From Rugamonas brunnea (GTDB lineage Bacteria > Pseudomonadota > Gammaproteobacteria > Burkholderiales > Burkholderiaceae_D): 64,000 nucleotides of DNA. The DNA lies in contig NZ_JACEZT010000001.1 in NCBI RefSeq assembly GCF_014042345.1, positions 310,001 through 374,000 on the forward strand. The letters run 5' to 3'. This document shows positions 56,486 to 64,000 of this stretch, one piece after another. Every line of letters starts with the position of its first letter. Position 1 is the stretch's first letter. Both the position numbers and the translations under genes were made by a program. The notes below the pieces were generated by a model that saw only the letters and a program-made list of their open reading frames with translations, was not told the origin of the DNA and made no database searches.

Positions 56486-57979
56486 TCAGGGATTGGCGGG
56501 ACGCGCCGTGCGGTACCAGTTCCAGTGGCTGTCGAAGTCGAAACGGGTGATCTGCTTCACTTCCAGGTAGGCGTCGTAGCCATGGCGCCCCAGTTCGCGG
56601 CCGATGCCGGAGGCCTTGTAGCCGCCCCACGGCAGCTGGGTGAAGGTGGGTTGCGAGCAGTTGATCCACACCACCCCGGCCCGCAGCGCGCCGGCCACGC
56701 GGTCGCAGCGTTCCAGGTCGGCCGACATCACCGCACCGGCCAGTCCGAAGCGGCTGTCGTTGGCCTCGGCGATGGCCTCCTCCTCGCTGTCGAACGGGCG
56801 CACGGCCAGCACGGGGCCGAACACTTCCTCGCGCCAGATCCAGCTGTCGAGCGGCACGTCCGCGAACACGGTCGGCTGCACGAAATAGCCGCGCGTGCGG
56901 TTGGCCGGCGTGCCGCCGCCCGTCACCAGGCACGCGCCGCAAGCCTTGCCCTGCTCTATGCCCTCCATCACGCGGCGCTTCTGGGCGGCCGACACGATGG
57001 GCCCCATCTGCACCCCGTCACGTTCGCCAGGACCGATCACCAGTTGCTGCGCCGCCGTCTTCAAGCGTTCCAGCAAGGCTTCGTAGATGGGCCGCTCGAC
57101 CAGCAGGCGCGAGGTGGCCGAGCAGATCTGGCCCTGGTTCCAGAACACGCCGAACTGTATCCACTCGACCGCCTTATCGAGGTCGCAGTCGGCGAACACG
57201 ATGAACGGCGATTTGCCGCCCAGCTCCAGGCTGACGTTGCGGATATCGCGCGCCGCCGCCTGCATCACCAGCTTGCCGGTCGCCTCCGAGCCCGTGAAGG
57301 CCAGCTTGTCCACGCCGGGATGGGCGCTGAGCGCCACGCCGGCCGCCTGCCCCAGTCCCGTGACCAGGTTGAACACGCCGGCAGGCAGCCCGGCCTGGTG
57401 CAGGTAGCGCGCCAGTTCGCCGCACGTCAGCGGACACAGTTCCGACGGCTTGAGCACCACGCAGCAGCCGGCCGCCAGCGCCGGCGCCACCTTCCACGCC
57501 GCCATCAGCAGCGGGAAGTTCCAGGGCGTGATGGCGCCCACCACGCCCAGCGGCTCCTTGCGGATGCGGCAGTGGAAGCGGTCGTCGCCCACGTCCTGCA
57601 CCGCGTCCCCTTCCGCCTCGGCCTGTTCGGCCATGTCGGCGTAATAGTCGAAGCAATAGGCGGCGTCGCTGATGTCCATGCGCGCTTCCTCCAGCGGCTT
57701 GCCGTTGTCGCGCATTTCCAGCCACGCCAGCGGTTCCAGGTCGTCCCGGATGGCGCGCGCCACCTGGCGCAGGATGGCGGCCCGGCCCGCTGCCGGCATG
57801 CGCGGCCACGGACCGTGGTCGAAGGCGCGGCGCGCGGCGGCCACCGCCGCCGCCACGTCGGCCTCGGTGCCGGCGGCGGCCTTGGCGAAGCATTCCTCGG
57901 TGGCCGGATCGATCACCGGCAGGAAGTCCCCCAGGATAGGTTCGACGAAGGCGCCGTCGATGTAGAGCAGATTGCGCAT
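56486..57979 (-). CDS. Aldehyde dehydrogenase (betaine/aminoaldehyde type)
   Basis: A 497-residue NAD-dependent aldehyde dehydrogenase with catalytic Glu in SLELGGKSPF and Cys in NQGQICSATSRLL near residue 295. The sequence is closest to the betaine-aldehyde/aminobutyraldehyde group (BetB, PatD-like), and the active-site pattern allows aminoaldehydes. It is 17 bases downstream of a saccharopine-dehydrogenase-like gene. An aminoaldehyde from polyamine breakdown is a natural candidate, but a substrate cannot be fixed from sequence. Confidence 0.88.
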   Translation of the reverse strand: MRNLLYIDGAFVEPILGDFLPVIDPATEECFAKAAAGTEADVAAAVAAARRAFDHGPWPRMPAAGRAAILRQVARAIRDDLEPLAWLEMRDNGKPLEEARMDISDAAYCFDYYADMAEQAEAEGDAVQDVGDDRFHCRIRKEPLGVVGAITPWNFPLLMAAWKVAPALAAGCCVVLKPSELCPLTCGELARYLHQAGLPAGVFNLVTGLGQAAGVALSAHPGVDKLAFTGSEATGKLVMQAAARDIRNVSLELGGKSPFIVFADCDLDKAVEWIQFGVFWNQGQICSATSRLLVERPIYEALLERLKTAAQQLVIGPGERDGVQMGPIVSAAQKRRVMEGIEQGKACGACLVTGGGTPANRTRGYFVQPTVFADVPLDSWIWREEVFGPVLAVRPFDSEEEAIAEANDSRFGLAGAVMSADLERCDRVAGALRAGVVWINCSQPTFTQLPWGGYKASGIGRELGRHGYDAYLEVKQITRFDFDSHWNWYRTARPANP

Positions 57980-57996
57980 GGTTCCCCCCTGCCCGC

Positions 57997-59202
57997 TCAG
58001 GCGATCTGGCGCGTCATGGTGATGTCGAAATGGCGCTTCTCGGCCTCGCGGAAATAGCTGGTCGCGTTGAAGTAGGCTTCGGGCGCGTACACGCCGGGCC
58101 GGCGCGGCTCGCTCAGCATCAGCTGCACGGCGATCGAGGCGTTCATCGAGGTGGCCGCGTCCACATAGCCCGCGTACATGGCGTTGGGGCGCACGATGAC
58201 CTGGCAGCGCGCCGTGGCGGGCTTGCCGCCCACCCGGCCACGGCCGATGGCGAAGTGGATCTCGTGGCTTTGCTGGCTGGGGATGCGGTCCTGGTTCTCG
58301 GCGATGTTACGCTGGATGACGGCGTTCAGCACGTCCAGCGGGCGCACGGCCACGCCGTTCACTTCCACCGTGCGGTCGTAGTCGCCGAAGCCGGCCTTGA
58401 CCAGCCCCACCCACGCCTCGTGCTCGCGGTGCGGCAGGTGCAGCTTCCAGGTGAATTCCTTGATGCCCTTCTCGCGGATGCCATCGGCCAGCGGCACGGT
58501 CAGCTGCTCGGAGTGGATCGAGTACATGAATTCGCAGCGGCCCCACGGTTCCGGCAGGTCGATGGTCTCCACGCCCGTCTGCGGCGCGCATTCGACATGG
58601 CGGCCGTCGAGGAACTGCAGGCAGGGATGGGCGTATTCGGCCAGCACGGTCGACACGCTGTACGGCGGCACCAGCACCGGATTCTCCGGCCCCGTCAGCG
58701 TGGCGGCCCAGTACAGGTTGATGCTGTCCACTTCATCCAGCTCGTCGGCCACGGCGCGGCAGATCACGTTCGACATGCCGGGATCGGCGCCCACACCCAG
58801 CACCGCCACCACGCCCGCCTGGCGGAAGCGCTCCTGCCATTGCAGCTGCTTGACGGTGTAGGTGCCCAGGCCGCCCAGGTCCACGTAGTCCACGCCGGCG
58901 CCCAGCGCAGCCTCGAAGATGGCCATCTGGTGGCCGGCCAGCGTGGGCACGGAGTTGATGCAAACGTCGGATCCGGCCAGCGCGCGCGCCAGCGCCCGCG
59001 GATCGGACACGTCCAGGTCGTGCGCCGTCAAGCGCGCGTCGTCGAGTTCCGCACGCAGGGCGGCCATGCGCTTGCGGTCGCTGTCGAACATGCGCAGCTC
59101 GGCGATCTCGATGATGGTGCGATCGGATAGCAAATCGCGGATGATGCCCTGCCCCATCATGCCGGCGCCACCCAGGATGGAGATGATTACTTTCTTGGTC
59201 AT
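57997..59202 (-). CDS. Saccharopine dehydrogenase-like NAD(P)-binding protein
   Basis: A 401-residue protein with an N-terminal Rossmann motif (IISILGGAGMMGQGIIRDLL) and the saccharopine-reductase-like body with VDYVDLGGLGTYT and VLGVGADPGMSNVICRAVADEL. Family members act on C-N bonds between an amino acid and a keto acid or aldehyde, including saccharopine and carboxyspermidine enzymes. It heads a two-gene operon with an aldehyde dehydrogenase and has a palindromic operator-like site upstream. A substrate among lysine- or polyamine-derived compounds is plausible but unproven. Confidence 0.82.
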   Translation of the reverse strand: MTKKVIISILGGAGMMGQGIIRDLLSDRTIIEIAELRMFDSDRKRMAALRAELDDARLTAHDLDVSDPRALARALAGSDVCINSVPTLAGHQMAIFEAALGAGVDYVDLGGLGTYTVKQLQWQERFRQAGVVAVLGVGADPGMSNVICRAVADELDEVDSINLYWAATLTGPENPVLVPPYSVSTVLAEYAHPCLQFLDGRHVECAPQTGVETIDLPEPWGRCEFMYSIHSEQLTVPLADGIREKGIKEFTWKLHLPHREHEAWVGLVKAGFGDYDRTVEVNGVAVRPLDVLNAVIQRNIAENQDRIPSQQSHEIHFAIGRGRVGGKPATARCQVIVRPNAMYAGYVDAATSMNASIAVQLMLSEPRRPGVYAPEAYFNATSYFREAEKRHFDITMTRQIA

Positions 59203-59223
59203 GGTTGTCCCCTTGCTTTATAA

Positions 59224-59241
59224 ACCGAACAATTCGTCGGT
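59224..59241. promoter_or_regulatory. Palindromic operator candidate
   Basis: The 18-mer accgaacaattcgtcggt is an inverted repeat with seven of nine base pairs matching, 22 bases upstream of the saccharopine-dehydrogenase-like start in an AT-rich 228-base gap. Size and shape fit a TetR-type operator. Its right half recurs upstream of the DUF1329 operon. Confidence 0.45.
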
Positions 59242-59390
59242 ATTTGAAAAATAATACTCCATAATTTTCGAAAAGCCAGGAAATTTATGGGAATTGTCGA
59301 ACTTTTATTCGCGTTTTAACGACAGCGCTAAATGCCCACCGTACACGCGTGCGCAGTCCTCGCCAGCGATGGCGACGACTGCGGAATGCG

Positions 59391-59413
59391 CGCCCCGGCG
59401 GGGAGCCGGGGCG
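59391..59413 (-). terminator. Hairpin after mmsA
   Basis: Perfect 9-bp stem cgccccggc/gccggggcg with a 5-base loop, 18 bases after the mmsA stop. No T-run follows on the minus strand, so it is only a possible terminator. It separates the beta-alanine genes from the saccharopine-dehydrogenase-like operon. Confidence 0.4.
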
Positions 59414-59430
59414 GAACCACTGCTAGCTAT

Positions 59431-60939
<1,509 letters not shown>

Positions 60940-60973
60940 GTAAAGGATTCCTTAGTTGATGGCGGTGTCGGTG

Positions 60974-62305
<1,332 letters not shown>

Positions 62306-62400
62306 GTTCTTCTCCAGTCAGACAGATATCGGTGATGGCGATTCTAGGGTAGACTTTCACTTTCATAATTACAAACATATCAATGTTCAGTTAGCGATTT

Positions 62401-63342
62401 ATGAAAGTAAAGACGACAGCCGTGCTGGGGCAGTTGAGCGACATGGATTTCCGCCTGCTGCAAGTGTTCAGGAGCGTGGTCGATTGCGGCGGTATGGCGG
62501 CGGCCGGGCTGGAGCTCAACATCGGCATTTCCACCGTGAGCCGCCACATCAAGGACCTGGAGCAACGCCTCAAGCTGACGCTGTGCAGCCGGGGCCGCGC
62601 CGGCTTCGCGCTCACCGCCGAGGGCGAGCGCATCTACGAGGAGACGCAGCGCCTGCTGGCCAGCGCCGACGCCTTCCGCGCCAGCGTGGACGACATCCAC
62701 CGCCGCATGGGCGGCCAGTTGCACGTGGCCGTGTTCGACAAGACGGCCAGCAACCCGGCCTGCAAGATCAGCGCGGCCATCGCGCGCTTCGCGGAACAGG
62801 CGCCCGAGGTGGCGCTAAACTTCCACGTCGCCACCATCAACATGATCGAGCGCGGCGTGATCGACGGCCAGTTCCAGGTCGGGATCATCCCCGCCCACCG
62901 CAGCTCGGACAGCCTCAGTTATGACACCTTGTTCGGCGAAACCATGCAGCTGTACTGCGGCGCCGGCCACCCGCTGTTCGATGGCGACGATGCGGGGCTG
63001 GACTGGAGCAGCATCCGCGCTTATCAATTCGCCGGGCTGGGCTACCACTCACCGAACATGGAGCTCAGCCAGCAGGTGCGGCTGCCGCGCAAGGCGACCG
63101 GCTTCGACCAGGAGTCGATCGCCACCCTGATCCTGTCGGGCCGCTTCCTCGGTTTTTTGCCCGACCACTACGCGCGCGGCTTCGTGGAGGACGGCAAGAT
63201 GCGCGCCGTGCGCCCCGCCCTGTTCCACTACCACTGCGATTTCGTGGCCATCCTGCGCGGCTCGCCGCTGCCCTCGCGCGTGGCGCAAGCGTTCCGGCAA
63301 TGCCTGCTGGCCGCGCACGGGGTGGAGGCCGGCGCGCGCTAG
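62401..63342 (+). CDS. LysR-family regulator of the beta-alanine genes
   Basis: A 313-residue LysR-type regulator: helix-turn-helix at about residues 15-75 (LQVFRSVVDCGGMAAAGLELNIGISTVSRHI is spread over that region) and a substrate-binding domain to the end. It is divergent from the transaminase gene and the 95-base gap is AT-rich (ctttcataattacaaacata), which fits a LysR operator with T-N11-A spacing. It probably activates bauA-mmsA in response to beta-alanine or a related omega-amino acid. Confidence 0.85.
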   Translation: MKVKTTAVLGQLSDMDFRLLQVFRSVVDCGGMAAAGLELNIGISTVSRHIKDLEQRLKLTLCSRGRAGFALTAEGERIYEETQRLLASADAFRASVDDIHRRMGGQLHVAVFDKTASNPACKISAAIARFAEQAPEVALNFHVATINMIERGVIDGQFQVGIIPAHRSSDSLSYDTLFGETMQLYCGAGHPLFDGDDAGLDWSSIRAYQFAGLGYHSPNMELSQQVRLPRKATGFDQESIATLILSGRFLGFLPDHYARGFVEDGKMRAVRPALFHYHCDFVAILRGSPLPSRVAQAFRQCLLAAHGVEAGAR

Positions 63343-63368
63343 GAGTGGCGCACGATGGGCGACGGGCG

Positions 63369-64000
63369 TCAGGCGGCGGCCTGCTGCGGCCGTCCCGGTT
63401 CGGGCAAGGCGCCGGCATCGGGACGCCACGCCGCCAGCTGCGCAAACGGCATCGGGCGCGCGATCAGATAGCCCTGCGCCTGGTCGCAGCCCAGCGCCCG
63501 CATGAAGGCCCAATCCTCCGGCGTCTCGATCCCTTCCGCCACCGACGTCATCCCCAGCAATTGCGCCGAGGCGATGGCCTGGCGCAGCAACGGCTCCAGG
63601 TGCGGCCGCTTCCACGCGTTGTGCACCAGCCGCCCATCGAGTTTCAGTTCGCTGAACGGAATGCGCGACATCTGCAGGATGGAGGCATGGCCGGCGCCGT
63701 AATCGTCGAGCGACAGCCGGTGCCCCTGCAACCGCAGCTTGAGCAGCACCCGCAGCGCCAGACTCAGGTCGGCCACTTCCGCCTGCTCCGTCACTTCGAA
63801 CACGATGGCCGATGGCGGCAGGCCGGAACGGCGCACGGCGTCCGCGATCTGGTCGGCCAGGTCGGGATTGGTCAGCGAAAGCGGCGACAGGTTGACCGAA
63901 ATCGGCAGCCGGTTGCCGCCGGCCCGCAGCTCCAGGCTGTGGCCCAAGGCCATGCGCAGCACCTTCATGGTCAGCAAGTCGATCAGCCCTGCCTCCTCCG
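63369..64000 (-). CDS. EAL-domain protein, C-terminal part (partial)
   Basis: The frame continues to the right edge, so the N-terminus is outside the window. Visible EAL-family motifs: ISVNLSPLSLTNPDL, EVTEQAEV, LDDYGAGHASILQM (the DDFG-type metal segment with Tyr for Phe), LKLDGRLV and TSVAEGIET near the end. The EAL motif itself lies upstream and cannot be seen. Such domains hydrolyse cyclic di-GMP if complete. The gene is convergent with the LysR regulator. Confidence 0.85.
   Translation of the reverse strand, partial: EEAGLIDLLTMKVLRMALGHSLELRAGGNRLPISVNLSPLSLTNPDLADQIADAVRRSGLPPSAIVFEVTEQAEVADLSLALRVLLKLRLQGHRLSLDDYGAGHASILQMSRIPFSELKLDGRLVHNAWKRPHLEPLLRQAIASAQLLGMTSVAEGIETPEDWAFMRALGCDQAQGYLIARPMPFAQLAAWRPDAGALPEPGRPQQAAA

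Overview
The window is a high-GC bacterial chromosome segment with dense coding, short intergenic gaps, and long spurious open frames on the non-coding strands. Gene content (protocatechuate 4,5-cleavage operon, pobA with an AraC-type regulator, DUF1302/DUF1329 cluster, MocR regulator, Mla-type proteins, FAAL-carrier-reductase protein) suggests a beta-proteobacterium of the Burkholderiales, most like Oxalobacteraceae (Massilia/Duganella type). That placement is inferred from gene content only. No rRNA, tRNA, CRISPR array, insertion sequence or prophage gene was seen.

Layout. 1-3.8 kb: end of a PAP2 phosphatase gene, convergent with a fatty-acyl-AMP ligase/carrier/thioester-reductase gene. 4-9.5 kb: a MocR regulator divergent from a PLP dehydratase, a DMT exporter, a RidA deaminase and a PLP aminotransferase. 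9.5-11.2 kb: a REP-like palindrome and a REC-PAS-GGDEF diguanylate cyclase. 11.2-17.2 kb: an FGGY kinase, GlpD-type dehydrogenase and alkyl-DHAP-synthase-like enzyme in one operon, with a divergent AraC regulator. 17.2-23.4 kb: small secreted protein, cytochrome P450, rhodanese, a 66-residue protein, and an M16 peptidase. 23.5-25.9 kb: MlaE-like permease, MlaD-like MCE protein and lipoprotein, with no ATPase. 26-30.7 kb: rhlE, an M19 dipeptidase-like protein, pobA and its AraC regulator.

30.7-62.3 kb: 25 consecutive genes on the minus strand. Read in transcription order (high to low coordinates) these are: an omega-amino acid transaminase and MmsA (beta-alanine to acetyl-CoA); a saccharopine-dehydrogenase-like protein with an aldehyde dehydrogenase; the DUF1329-DUF1302-RND-Ycf48 envelope cluster; amidase, APC permease, Tat-exported amine oxidase, aldehyde dehydrogenase, a second amidase and a TetR regulator; PuuA/PuuB-like polyamine enzymes; and the complete 4,5-cleavage pathway (tautomerase, hydratase, aldolase, an added DUF1932 dehydrogenase, PDC hydrolase, LigA, LigB, LigC) ending in an aldo/keto reductase. 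62.4-64 kb: a divergent LysR regulator and the C-terminal end of an EAL protein.

How it may work together. pobA and the lig/pmd operon take 4-hydroxybenzoate and protocatechuate to pyruvate and oxaloacetate. The amidases, amine oxidase, PuuA/B, aldehyde dehydrogenases, transaminase and MmsA form a plausible route for amides and polyamines. Together they could degrade phenolic amides (aromatic acid-polyamine conjugates); this is a hypothesis. A second hypothesis is that the 11-17 kb operon breaks down glyceryl ethers.
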